A DNA stretch of 64,000 nucleotides from Streptomyces phaeofaciens (GTDB lineage: Bacteria > Actinomycetota > Actinomycetes > Streptomycetales > Streptomycetaceae). The stretch covers positions 169,966-233,965 of the forward strand of contig NZ_BMSA01000015.1 in NCBI RefSeq assembly GCF_014648915.1. The letters are read 5' to 3'. A program made the position numbers and the translations under genes. The notes under the pieces were generated by a model that had not been told where the DNA came from, searched no databases, and was given only the letters and a program-made list of their open reading frames with translations. Position 1 is the stretch's first letter; each line of letters opens with the position of its first letter. Shown piece after piece: positions 17,952 to 26,664 of this stretch.

Positions 17952-18904
17952 CGGCGACGACCTCGGCGGCGCCGCGCCCGGGCGTACGGGAACGGGCGGG
18001 CGCCTACGCGAAGCTGGCGAAGCTCTCGTTCTTCGACTACTACCTGTGCGTCCTGGTGGTCCTGGCGCTGCTGCCCACCGCCGCCTGGGACGAGCCGCGC
18101 ACCTGGTGGGTGCTGGTGCTGTTCGACGCGGGCTGGGTGGGCGTCGTGGCGGCCACGGTCGCGCTGGACGACGTCACCGGACTGCGGGACGGCAGCGACG
18201 CCCGCAACTACGACCCGACGCAGGCGCTGCGGGCCCGGGACCGCAAGCCGCTGCTCGACGGCCGGCTCACCCTGCGGCAGGCGCTGCGCTTCGGCTGGGG
18301 CTGTGCCGCCGCGGGCAGCGCACTGTGGGCGCTCACCGCGCTGGTCGCACCGCACCGGCCCTGGTGGGCGCTGGTGGCCGCGGGCTTCTCGGTGGTCATC
18401 AGCGTGCAGTACTCCTACGGCCTCAAGCTCAGCTACCGGGGCGGCCAGGAGGCGGTCATCTGGCTGAGCACCGGCCTGTGCGTGCTGGTCCCCTTCGCCC
18501 TGCTGAACGGGGAGATGACCGGCGCGGCCTGGCTGGAGTGCTTCCTGTTCGGGCTGTGGAGCCTGATGGTCTCGGTCTACTCCAACATCAACGACGTGGA
18601 CGGCGACCGGGCGGCCGGCCGCCGCAACCTGGCCACGAGCGTCTCCCCGGGCCTCTACCGGGGCTTCATCGCCGGGCTCTCGCTCGCCGAGACCGGCGCG
18701 ATCGTCCTCGCCGCGGCGGTCGGCGCGGTGCCGTGGTGGTTCTGCGCGTTCCTGCTGCCCGTGGTGGGGATGCGTGCCCGGCAGGCACGCGCGGGGCTCG
18801 TCGCGGGTGAGGTGCTGTCGGCCCGCAAGCAAGGCGTCACCATCCACCGCTGGGGCGTCGTCCTCCTGATCGCGGCGAACCTGCTTCTCGTGCACAACGG
18901 CTGA
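17948..18904 (+). CDS. UbiA-family integral membrane prenyltransferase (or UbiA-type terpene cyclase)
   Basis: 318 residues with about eight hydrophobic helices. The first Asp-rich motif is LDDVTGLRDGSD (73-84) and the second NDVDGDRAAG (215-224); both Mg-diphosphate sites are intact. UbiA enzymes transfer a prenyl group to an aromatic or other acceptor; a minority cyclise the prenyl diphosphate. With a dedicated polyprenyl synthase and FAD enzyme in the cluster this is the step that should join, or shape, the isoprenoid. It overlaps the methyltransferase by 4 nt and precedes the sugar dehydrogenase by 11 bp. Confidence 0.9.
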   Translation: MTATTSAAPRPGVRERAGAYAKLAKLSFFDYYLCVLVVLALLPTAAWDEPRTWWVLVLFDAGWVGVVAATVALDDVTGLRDGSDARNYDPTQALRARDRKPLLDGRLTLRQALRFGWGCAAAGSALWALTALVAPHRPWWALVAAGFSVVISVQYSYGLKLSYRGGQEAVIWLSTGLCVLVPFALLNGEMTGAAWLECFLFGLWSLMVSVYSNINDVDGDRAAGRRNLATSVSPGLYRGFIAGLSLAETGAIVLAAAVGAVPWWFCAFLLPVVGMRARQARAGLVAGEVLSARKQGVTIHRWGVVLLIAANLLLVHNG

Positions 18905-18915
18905 AAGGGCACACC

Positions 18916-20217
18916 ATGTCCCAATCGATGAACGGCGACGCCCCGCGGCGCACGGGCCGTCGGGTTGCGGTGGTCGGCCAGGGGTATGTGGGTCTGCCGC
19001 TGGCGGTACGGGCGGTGGAGGCGGGGCACACGGTCGTGGGCTACGACGTGGACGCCGGCCGGATCGACCGGCTGCGGTCAGGCGACTCCTACGTGGAGGA
19101 CGTGGACGAACGGCGGCTGGCCAAGGCGCTGGAGTCGGGGGCCTACCACCCCACGACCGACCCCGGCGAGCTCGCCGGCTTCGACGTGGCCGTGGTCACC
19201 GTGCCCACTCCGCTGCTGGACGACGTACCCGATCTGACCTGCATCGAGGAGGCGGCGCTGACGCTGGCCGGGCATCTGCGGCCGGGCGCGCTGGTGGTCC
19301 TGGAGTCCACCACCTATCCGGGCACCACCGAGGACGTGTTCGGGGCGCTGCTGGAGAAGGAGAGCGGGCTGCACCCGGGCACGGACTTCCATCTCGGCTA
19401 CAGCCCCGAGCGCATCGACCCCGGCAACCAGCGCTGGACCCTGGAGACCACGCCCAAGATCGTCTCGGGGGTGGACGCCGCGTCCCTGGAGCGGGTCGCG
19501 GAGTTCTACGGGACGGTGGTGGAGCGGACCGTGCCGGTGCGCGACCCGAAGACCGCCGAGCTGGCCAAGCTCCTGGAGAACACCTACCGGCACGTCAACA
19601 TCGCCCTGGTCAACGAGATGGCGGTGATCGCGCGCGAACTCGGCGTGGACGCCTGGGAGGCGATCGACGCGGCCTCCTCCAAACCGTTCGGCTTCATGCC
19701 GTTCACGCCCGGCCCCGGGGTGGGCGGCCACTGCCTGCCGGTCGACCCCCGCTATCTGTCCTGGCGGGTGGAGCGGCAGCTGGGCCGCCGGTTCCGGTTC
19801 GTCGACCTCGCCAACGACGTCAACAGCCAGATGCCGCACTACGTGGTGCAGCGCCTGGTCGAGGCGCTCAACCAGCTCCAGCGTCCGGCGAACGGCTCGC
19901 GGGTGCTGCTGCTGGGGCTGGCGTACAAGCGCAACAGCGGCGACGCCCGTGAGTCGCCCGCGCTGCGGGTCGCGGAGCTGCTGCTGCGCACCGGCGCGCA
20001 GGTGCACGCCGTGGACCCGCACGTACGCGAGACCGCCCCGCTGGACGCCCGGGTGCGCCGGGTGGCGCTGACCGAGGAGGAGGTGGCCGCCGCGGACGCG
20101 GTGGTGCTGCTCACCGATCACGACGACTTCGACTACGACGTGGTGCTGCGCGGCGCGCGGCATGTCCTGGACTGCCGGCGGCGGCTGCGGCCGGCCGCCA
20201 ACGTCGAGATTCTCTGA
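18916..20217 (+). CDS. UDP-N-acetylhexosamine 6-dehydrogenase-type nucleotide sugar dehydrogenase
   Basis: 433 residues. NAD motif GQGYVGLP (21-28), the catalytic Cys273 in GPGVGGHCLPVDP, and the PPxSP-like GYSPERIDPG at 161-170, which is more typical of the UDP-GlcNAc/ManNAc dehydrogenases (WbpA, WecC) than of UDP-glucose dehydrogenases. It would oxidise C6 to a uronic acid. With Gfo/Idh and DegT partners it recalls the WbpA-WbpB-WbpE route to 3-amino-uronic acids, an inference from family membership only. It overlaps the permease gene by 1 nt. Confidence 0.9.
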   Translation: MSQSMNGDAPRRTGRRVAVVGQGYVGLPLAVRAVEAGHTVVGYDVDAGRIDRLRSGDSYVEDVDERRLAKALESGAYHPTTDPGELAGFDVAVVTVPTPLLDDVPDLTCIEEAALTLAGHLRPGALVVLESTTYPGTTEDVFGALLEKESGLHPGTDFHLGYSPERIDPGNQRWTLETTPKIVSGVDAASLERVAEFYGTVVERTVPVRDPKTAELAKLLENTYRHVNIALVNEMAVIARELGVDAWEAIDAASSKPFGFMPFTPGPGVGGHCLPVDPRYLSWRVERQLGRRFRFVDLANDVNSQMPHYVVQRLVEALNQLQRPANGSRVLLLGLAYKRNSGDARESPALRVAELLLRTGAQVHAVDPHVRETAPLDARVRRVALTEEEVAAADAVVLLTDHDDFDYDVVLRGARHVLDCRRRLRPAANVEIL

Positions 20218-21446
20218 TGGCGGAGGTCTTCGCCGGCCGCGCCCGGCAGGTGTGGCGGGACGCGTCCCTGTCCGCGGTCGTCGCGGGGGCCGTCGCGGTC
20301 GTGGTCTCCTTCGCGGGACCGCTGACCATCGTGGTGCAGGCCGCGCACGCCGGCGGGCTCGACGAGGCCCGGCTCTCCTCGTGGATCTGGGCGGTCGCCG
20401 TGGGCAGCGGGGTGACCGGGTTCGTCCTGAGCCTCAGGCACCGCGCGCCCGTCGTGGCGGCCTGGTCGACACCGGGCGCGGCCCTGCTGGTCACCCAGCT
20501 GGACGACGTGCCGTACGCGACGGCGATCGGGGCGTATCTGGCCGCCGCCGCGCTCACCGTGCTGGTGGGGGTGACGGGCTGGTTCGACGCGCTGATGCGG
20601 CGGATTCCGGCGGCCGTCGTCTCCGCCGTGCTGGCCGGGATCCTGCTGCGGTTCGGCCTGGACGCCTTCGGGGCGCTGGAGGACGGCCCCGCCGTGGCCG
20701 GGGTGATGCTCGCCGGGTACGTCGTCCTCCAGCGGGTGGCGCCCCGGTACGCCATCGCGGCCCCGCTCGCCGCGGCCGTGGCGGTGGCGGCCGTCACCGG
20801 CACGCTGTCCCTGGGCGGCACCCGGCTGTCCCTGGCGACCCCGGTGTTCACGATGCCGGCGTGGCCGGCCGAGGCGCTGGTGAGCCTGACCCTGCCCCTG
20901 TTCCTGGTCACCATGTCGGCGCAGAACGCGCCGGGGGTGGGGGCGCTCAGGGAGGCGGGGTACGCGGTGCCCTCGGGGCCGCTGGTCCGGGACACCGGTG
21001 TGGCGTCCGCCGTCTTCGCGCCGTTCGGTGCGCACGCCCTCAACCTCGGCGCGATCACCGCGGCGATCTGCGCGGGGCCGGACGCCCATGAGGACCGTGA
21101 CCGGCGTTATGTGGCCGGATTGAGCTGTGGGGTGCTGTACATCGCGGTGGGCCTGTTCGGGACGACCGTCGCGGGGCTGTTCTCGGCACTGCCGCCGGCC
21201 CTGATCTCGGCGGCCGCGGGCGTCGCCCTGCTGGGTGCCCTCGGCGGCAGTCTCTCGGGAGCGTTCACCGAGGCACACAACCGCGGCGCCGCACTCGTCG
21301 CGTTTCTCACCACCGCCTCCGGTGTGACCCTGCTGGGACTCGGGGCGGCGTTCTGGGGTCTGGTCTTCGGGACGGCCTGCCGCGTGATACTGAGGCAAAC
21401 AAAGCAAAATACGAATTCGACCAAGGAGCCCGTGCGGCGCGAATAA
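20217..21446 (+). CDS. BenE-type benzoate/H+ symporter family permease
   Basis: 409 residues, about 12 transmembrane helices. Diagnostic segments are AAWSTPGAALL and TMSAQNAPGVGALREAGY, both typical of BenE. The family is known for benzoate uptake, but few members are tested; in this operon it could import a precursor or export a carboxylated product. The start overlaps the dehydrogenase stop (TGATG). The last 15 residues are hydrophilic and Asn/Thr rich. This gene closes the rightward operon. Confidence 0.88.
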   Translation: MAEVFAGRARQVWRDASLSAVVAGAVAVVVSFAGPLTIVVQAAHAGGLDEARLSSWIWAVAVGSGVTGFVLSLRHRAPVVAAWSTPGAALLVTQLDDVPYATAIGAYLAAAALTVLVGVTGWFDALMRRIPAAVVSAVLAGILLRFGLDAFGALEDGPAVAGVMLAGYVVLQRVAPRYAIAAPLAAAVAVAAVTGTLSLGGTRLSLATPVFTMPAWPAEALVSLTLPLFLVTMSAQNAPGVGALREAGYAVPSGPLVRDTGVASAVFAPFGAHALNLGAITAAICAGPDAHEDRDRRYVAGLSCGVLYIAVGLFGTTVAGLFSALPPALISAAAGVALLGALGGSLSGAFTEAHNRGAALVAFLTTASGVTLLGLGAAFWGLVFGTACRVILRQTKQNTNSTKEPVRRE

Positions 21447-21495
21447 GCCAAACAATTCGGCCGGTAAGTACCCCGAGGACTGTTGGCCGTATGCT

Positions 21496-21520
21496 TTACC
21501 TTGCAGTTCACGCAAGGTAA
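21496..21520. promoter_or_regulatory. Perfect 9-bp inverted repeat upstream of the LuxR-type regulator
   Basis: TTACCTTGC (21496-21504), a 7-nt spacer and GCAAGGTAA (21512-21520) lie 74 bp before the regulator's GTG and 50 bp after the permease stop. The arms are AT-rich compared with the surroundings and not followed by a GC stem, so an operator is more likely than a terminator. The binding protein is unknown; self-regulation by the adjacent LuxR-type protein is one option. Confidence 0.55.
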
Positions 21521-21594
21521 CGGACGGGGGATATCGTGCCGAGCAACAGAATTCAATCACCTCGACGCAAAAAGTCCACGATCGGGAAATCCCA

Positions 21595-23904
21595 GTGACG
21601 GCCGGGGCGATCGGCTCCGGCAAACTGTGCCCGCAATTGATCATCGACTCACCGTCCCGTGCGCCCGGCCACCGCACCACGCTGGTGGGACGCGATCTCG
21701 AGGTCCTCACCCTCTCCGCCCAGCTCGGCCGGGAGGAGCACCGGCTGATCACCCTCACCGGCCCCGGCGGTGTCGGCAAGAGCCGGCTGGCCTGCGCGGC
21801 CGTGGCCGACGTCCCGATCGCCCGGGTCGCCTATCTCGACCTGCACGAGACCGTCGGCGGCAGCGGGCTCGCCGAGACCCTGGCCGCCCGGCTGCCCGAC
21901 GAGCCGAGCCTGCTGGTCCTCGACGGCTTCGAGCAGGCCGCCGACGCCACCGCCGACGCGGCCGACACCCTGCTGAGCCGCTTCCCCCGGCTGCGCATCC
22001 TCACCACCAGCCGCCGGCCGCTGCGCCTGTACGGGGAGCGGCTCTTCCCCGTACTCCCGCTGCCGGCCCCGCCGCCGCCGTACCGCCAGGACGCCCTCGA
22101 ACTCCAGGACTACGCCGCGGTGGAGCTGTTCGTCGACCGGGCCCGGGCGATCGACCCGTCGTTCGCGCTGACCGCGCAGAACGCCCAGGCCGTGGCGGAG
22201 ATCTGCACCCGGATGGACGGGCTGCCGCTGGCGATCGAGCTGGTCACCGAGAAGCTGCGGCTCTTCCGGGTGGACAGTCTGCTGACCCGGCTGCGCGAGG
22301 GCCGTCCGGTGCTGGGCGGCGACCACGCCGCACGCTCGCCGCTGCACCGCAGCGTCCGCTCGATCACCGAGCACAGCTTCCGGATGCTCGACGAGGAACA
22401 GCGCGCCCTGCTCACCCGGCTGTCGGTCTTCACCGGCAGCATGAACCTCACCACCGTCGAGGTGTTCTGGGACCTCCCCACGCACCGCACGGAGCAGGTC
22501 GTGGAATCGCTGGTCGGCCTCCATCTGCTGCGGGTGACGCCGGGTGGCGGGGAACCCCGGTTCACGATGTTCAACACCGTCCGCGAGTTCTGCCTGGAGC
22601 GGCTGACGGCGACGGGTGAGCTGCCGGACGCCCGGCGCCGGCACGCGGAGCACTTCCTGTCGCTGGCGCTCCAGGCCGAGGACCGGCTGACGGGTCCGCA
22701 GCAGGCGCAGTGGCTCCAGCGGCTGGCCCCGCTGCACGAGGACCTGATGGCCGCGCTGACCCATCTGGAGGCGAGCGGCCGCCGGACGGACGCCGCCCGC
22801 GCCGCCCTCGCCCTGCACCGCTTCTGGCTGGTGCGCGGCCATCTCACCCTCGGTGAGGAGTGGCTGGCCAAGGCGTCGACCGCGTTCCTCGCCGCGCCCG
22901 GGCACGGGGAGCTGACCGCGCGGGCCGAGGCGGCACGCGGCCAGCTGGCCCTGGCCCGCGGCGACGCACGGCTGGCGGCGGACTGCTTCCGACACGCCGC
23001 GCGGGCCTTCCACGAGGACGGCGACACCGTCCACGAGCACGCCGCACTGGCCCGGCTCGTGGTCACCCACCAGCCCGCCGGCCCCTCGGCGGTCCGCAAG
23101 GCCGCGGTGCAGCTGCTCCACTCGGCGGCCGGCGAGGGCGCGAGCGTCGAGGTGGCGAACGCCGCCCTGGCGCTGGCCACCGGGAGCCGGCTCATCGACG
23201 CCAAGCTCGCCGCCGACCTTCTGGAGACGGCGAACGCGCTGTTCATGCGGGCGCGGGACGTCCGGGGCGAGGGGCTGGTGCTGGCCCTGCGCGGCGCGCT
23301 GGCCGACTCGCGGGGCGACCAGGCGCTGGCGGAACGGCTGCTGTGGGAGAGCCTGCACCGGCTGCGGTCCGTCGGGGAGCACACCATGCTGCCGACCGTC
23401 CTGGAGGGCCACGCGCTGCACCTGTGGCACCGGCTGCCGCACCAGGGGCACCGGGTGGCCCGGCTGCTGGCGGCCGCGTCCGCCCTGCGGGAGGCGACCG
23501 GCGCCCATCCGCTGCTGATCGCCGGCGAGGTGACGGCCGCCCTGCGCGAGGCGCGCCGGCTGCTGTCCGGGCCCGAGTACGAGGCGGCCCGGCGGGAGGG
23601 GCGCGTGCTCTCCGCCGACGCGGCGGCGGGTGAGGCGCTCGCGGTCGCCCCGCCTGCGGCCGAGCCCGCGTCGGCGGTGTCCCGTCCGGTGCAGCTCACG
23701 GCGCGCCAGTACGAGGTGGCCATGCTGGTCAGTCAGGGGCTGACCAACCGCCAGATCTCCCAGCAGCTGCGGCTGTCGGAGTGGACCGTGGTGAACCACG
23801 TCCGCCAGGTCATGCGCCGGCTGGACGTGCCGTCCCGCATCCATGTGGCGCAGTGGGTGCTGAACCGCCAGCGCCGCAACGGCCTGGGCAGCGTCGCGGA
23901 GTGA
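21595..23904 (+). CDS. LuxR-family transcriptional regulator with N-terminal NTPase (LAL-like)
   Basis: 769 residues, GTG start with a weak ribosome binding site. An AAA/STAND-like NTPase comes first: Walker A GPGGVGKS (56-63), Walker B-like LLVLDGF, and LTTSRRPLRLYGERLF. A long helical TPR-like middle follows, then a C-terminal LuxR HTH (LTARQYEVAMLVSQGLTNRQ, then EWTVVNHVRQVMRRL) near residues 700-755. It is smaller than classical LAL regulators. The position at the end of the rightward operon makes it the likely cluster-situated activator of region 1. Confidence 0.9.
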   Translation: MTAGAIGSGKLCPQLIIDSPSRAPGHRTTLVGRDLEVLTLSAQLGREEHRLITLTGPGGVGKSRLACAAVADVPIARVAYLDLHETVGGSGLAETLAARLPDEPSLLVLDGFEQAADATADAADTLLSRFPRLRILTTSRRPLRLYGERLFPVLPLPAPPPPYRQDALELQDYAAVELFVDRARAIDPSFALTAQNAQAVAEICTRMDGLPLAIELVTEKLRLFRVDSLLTRLREGRPVLGGDHAARSPLHRSVRSITEHSFRMLDEEQRALLTRLSVFTGSMNLTTVEVFWDLPTHRTEQVVESLVGLHLLRVTPGGGEPRFTMFNTVREFCLERLTATGELPDARRRHAEHFLSLALQAEDRLTGPQQAQWLQRLAPLHEDLMAALTHLEASGRRTDAARAALALHRFWLVRGHLTLGEEWLAKASTAFLAAPGHGELTARAEAARGQLALARGDARLAADCFRHAARAFHEDGDTVHEHAALARLVVTHQPAGPSAVRKAAVQLLHSAAGEGASVEVANAALALATGSRLIDAKLAADLLETANALFMRARDVRGEGLVLALRGALADSRGDQALAERLLWESLHRLRSVGEHTMLPTVLEGHALHLWHRLPHQGHRVARLLAAASALREATGAHPLLIAGEVTAALREARRLLSGPEYEAARREGRVLSADAAAGEALAVAPPAAEPASAVSRPVQLTARQYEVAMLVSQGLTNRQISQQLRLSEWTVVNHVRQVMRRLDVPSRIHVAQWVLNRQRRNGLGSVAE

Positions 23905-24001
23905 GGGGCCCCCGGCGGCCGTCCGGCGCGCCGGGCCCGGTCACCGGCCACCCCCGGACGGGCGGGCCCGGGACCCGCCGGCGCGCGGCCGTGCGGGCCG
24001 T
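23905..24001. terminator. GC-rich convergent terminator region
   Basis: The 97 bp between the convergent regulator and ECF sigma genes contain a 12-bp palindrome CCGGCGCGCCGG (23923-23934) and a second stem GGCGGG/CCCGCC (23961-23979). They probably form a bidirectional terminator and mark the border between regions 1 and 2. Confidence 0.5.
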
Positions 24002-24913
24002 TCAGGGCGTCGCCGGGATCCGGTCCAGTTTCTCGGGGTTGCGCACGGCCCGTACGGCGGTGATCCGGGGCTGTGCGCCGGTCAGGTCGATCTCCGCGAC
24101 GACCACGGCGAACACGCCGGCCGGGGTGGCGAGGACGGCGGCCGGCTCGCCGTCGTACTGCTCGTGCATCCGGACGACCAGGCCGGCCGGGTAGCGGCCC
24201 GCCGTGGCCGCGAAGTACTCGGCGATGGCGGCGGCGCCGTGCAGCGGCACGCGCGGGGTCTCCGCCTGGCCGTTGCCGTCGGCCCACATGGTCACGTCGG
24301 GGGCCAGTACCGCCATCAGCGCCTCCACGTCGCCGTCGAGACAGGCGGCGAGGAAGCGTTCGGTGATCTCGCGGGCCTGCCGGCGGTCCGGCTCGAAGCG
24401 CCGGTGGCGCAGCCGCACATGGCGCCTGGCCCGGCTGCCGAGCTGCCGTACCGCCTGCTCGCTGCGGTCGACCGCCTCGGCGACCTCGGGGAAGCTGAAG
24501 CCGAACACCTCGTGCAGCACGAACACCGCGCGCTCCAGCGGGGAGAGCGTCTCCATCATCACCAGGACCGCCATGCTCAGCGACTCGCCGAGCAGCGAGG
24601 ACTCCACCGCGACGTCGGACGAGACCAGCAGCGGCTCGGGCAGCCACGGCCCCACGTACTCCTCGCGCCGGGCCCGGCTGCGGCGCATCTGGTCGATGGC
24701 GGTGCGGGTGACGGCCCGCACCAGATAGCCGCGCGGATCGGCCACGGCATCCCGGTCGACGCGCCGCCAGCGCAGCCAGGTCTCCTGGACGACGTCCTCG
24801 GCGTCGACGACGGTACCGAGCATGCGGTACGAGATACCGAACATGAGCTGCCGGTACCGTTCGAACGGATCCGCGGTCCCGGACCGTTCGGAGACGGCTG
24901 TCGCCTCGGCCAT
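24002..24913 (-). CDS. sigJ: ECF41-type RNA polymerase sigma factor (SigJ-like) with SnoaL C-terminal domain
   Basis: 303 residues. Sigma region 2 (YRQLMFGISYRMLGTVVDAE, then DVVQETWLRW), region 4 (LSPLERAVFVLHEVFGFSFP) and a C-terminal NTF2/SnoaL-like domain (about 185-290) form the ECF41 architecture, in which the C-terminal domain modulates activity in place of a separate anti-sigma factor. The ATG is 23 bp after the AMP-ligase stop, so it is probably co-transcribed. ECF41 genes usually sit next to COE or redox genes; DoxX, Rv2466c-like and quinone enzymes lie upstream, which fits a redox or quinone signal. Confidence 0.92.
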   Translation of the reverse strand: MAEATAVSERSGTADPFERYRQLMFGISYRMLGTVVDAEDVVQETWLRWRRVDRDAVADPRGYLVRAVTRTAIDQMRRSRARREEYVGPWLPEPLLVSSDVAVESSLLGESLSMAVLVMMETLSPLERAVFVLHEVFGFSFPEVAEAVDRSEQAVRQLGSRARRHVRLRHRRFEPDRRQAREITERFLAACLDGDVEALMAVLAPDVTMWADGNGQAETPRVPLHGAAAIAEYFAATAGRYPAGLVVRMHEQYDGEPAAVLATPAGVFAVVVAEIDLTGAQPRITAVRAVRNPEKLDRIPATP

Positions 24914-24936
24914 GACTCCCCGTTCCCTCAGTTCCC

Positions 24937-26664
24937 TCAGGGTCGGCGCTCGTCGCGATCGCTCGCCAACTGCCCTGCCGAGTCTACAATCATGGCCTTC
25001 AGCCGCTCGTACCGAATCTTGCCGTTCTCGTTGCGCGGCAGCTCCGGGGACACCTCGAGCAGCCGGGTGGGCAGATACCACCGGGTCATGCCGCGTTCGA
25101 CCAGGATGCCCACCAGTTCGGCCAGGGTCGGGCAGCGGTCCCCGTCGGCCACCACCACCGCGCACGAGCTCTCGTGGCCCGGCTCCTCCTCGTAGCCGAC
25201 GATCACCACCTCGCGCACCCCGGGATGGCGGAGTATCTCCTGTTCGACCTCGGCCACCGGGATCATGAACGTGCCGCCGACCCGCCGGCTCGCCCGGCCG
25301 GCGAAGCGGATGCCGCCCCGGCCGTCCTCGCGGACCAGGTCCCCGGTGTCCAGCCAGCCGTCGTCGCAGCTCCACGTCTCGTGGAACGGCTCGCCGGAGC
25401 CCGGCTTCCAGAACCCGACGGCCAGCGAGGCGCCCCGGACCAGCAGCCGGTGGATGCCGTCGTCGCCGGGGCCCGGGAGCAGCCGCATCTCCAGCCCGGG
25501 CATCGGCGAGCCGTCGCTCTTGGCGGCCCAGTCGCAGGGGTCGTCCTCGCGGGTCCGAAAACCCATGCCCGCCTCGGTCATCCCCCAGCACGAGCGCACC
25601 AGGACCCGCAGCTCGTCGTGGATCGCGCGGGCGAGGTCCGCCCGTACCGGAGCGGCGCCGGTCATCACGAACCGCAGCGAGGGCAGCGAGCGGGGGCGCT
25701 GGCGCTGCTCCTCGAGGAGCTGCTGGACGAAGGAGGGGGCCAGGAAGGTCTGGGTGACCGAGGCCGCCGACAGCAGTTCGAGATACCGCTCCGGTGCCCA
25801 CACGTCCTGGTAGGCGCCGGTGCCCCCGGCGAGGATCGGGCCCCACACGCAGTACAGCAGGCCCGCGGGACCGGTGACGGGGTGCGGGGTGCTGAACACC
25901 TCGCGGGCCGCCCAGCCCCGCTCGACCGTGCTGGCCCCCGCCCCGGTGCCCGCGTACAGGGTGTTCTCGGTGTGCAGCACCGCCTTGCGCTCCCCGGTGG
26001 TGCCGGAGGTGAACAGCAGCATGCAGACCCGGTCGAGGGCCTCCCCGGTCGGCAGGCGCGGTGGCGCGAGGCGTTCCTCGTGCGGGGTGCGCAGGAAGTA
26101 CTCGCGGAAGTCGACCGCCCAGGGCGGGACCCGCTCCCCGTGGACGACGCCGTGCCGCAGCCAGGGGAGCCGGGGCGCGATCTCCTCCAGCGCGGCCACG
26201 CAGTCGTAGCCCTCCCAGGTGTCCACGACGACGCACACCTGGGCGCGGGCCGCCGCCAGCATGCGCTCCAGCTCCAGGGCGCGCAGCGTGGGCAGCAGGG
26301 GGACGGCGATCGCGCCGGTCCAGCAGCAGGCGAGGGTGAGGGCCGCCACCTCCCACCAGTTGGGCAGCTGGAACGCGACGCGGTCGCCCCGGCGCACCCC
26401 GAGGGAGGTCAGGGCGGCGCTGAACCGGCGGACGTGGAACGCCAGCTCGGCGTAGCGCACGGTGGTCGTCCGGCCCTCCTGCGCGCTGTAGACGACGATC
26501 GCCGGGGCGTCGGGGCGCTCGGCGGCGACCCGGAGCAGATCGTGCAGGACGGAGGTGTTCCGCCACCATCCGCGCTCGCGGAACCGCTCGGCGACGTCCC
26601 CCGGCACCCGCAGCCCGGCGGCGGCCTCGATGGACCAGGGGTGCTCGACGAGCGGCTCGGTCAC
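24937..26664 (-). CDS. AMP-dependent acyl-CoA synthetase / ligase
   Basis: 575 residues of ANL superfamily. Core motifs: LFTSGTTGERKAVLHTEN (AMP binding), SCWGMTEAGMG, GWLDTGDLV and the C-terminal catalytic Lys in PRNENGKIRYERL. The overall pattern is nearest to cyclohexanecarboxylate- or aryl-CoA ligases. The GTG start overlaps the stop of the NTF2 gene (GTGA). No carrier protein is fused. Within a p-terphenyl cluster it could activate an aryl or acyl acid for tailoring. The substrate is unknown. Confidence 0.88.
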   Translation of the reverse strand: MTEPLVEHPWSIEAAAGLRVPGDVAERFRERGWWRNTSVLHDLLRVAAERPDAPAIVVYSAQEGRTTTVRYAELAFHVRRFSAALTSLGVRRGDRVAFQLPNWWEVAALTLACCWTGAIAVPLLPTLRALELERMLAAARAQVCVVVDTWEGYDCVAALEEIAPRLPWLRHGVVHGERVPPWAVDFREYFLRTPHEERLAPPRLPTGEALDRVCMLLFTSGTTGERKAVLHTENTLYAGTGAGASTVERGWAAREVFSTPHPVTGPAGLLYCVWGPILAGGTGAYQDVWAPERYLELLSAASVTQTFLAPSFVQQLLEEQRQRPRSLPSLRFVMTGAAPVRADLARAIHDELRVLVRSCWGMTEAGMGFRTREDDPCDWAAKSDGSPMPGLEMRLLPGPGDDGIHRLLVRGASLAVGFWKPGSGEPFHETWSCDDGWLDTGDLVREDGRGGIRFAGRASRRVGGTFMIPVAEVEQEILRHPGVREVVIVGYEEEPGHESSCAVVVADGDRCPTLAELVGILVERGMTRWYLPTRLLEVSPELPRNENGKIRYERLKAMIVDSAGQLASDRDERRP

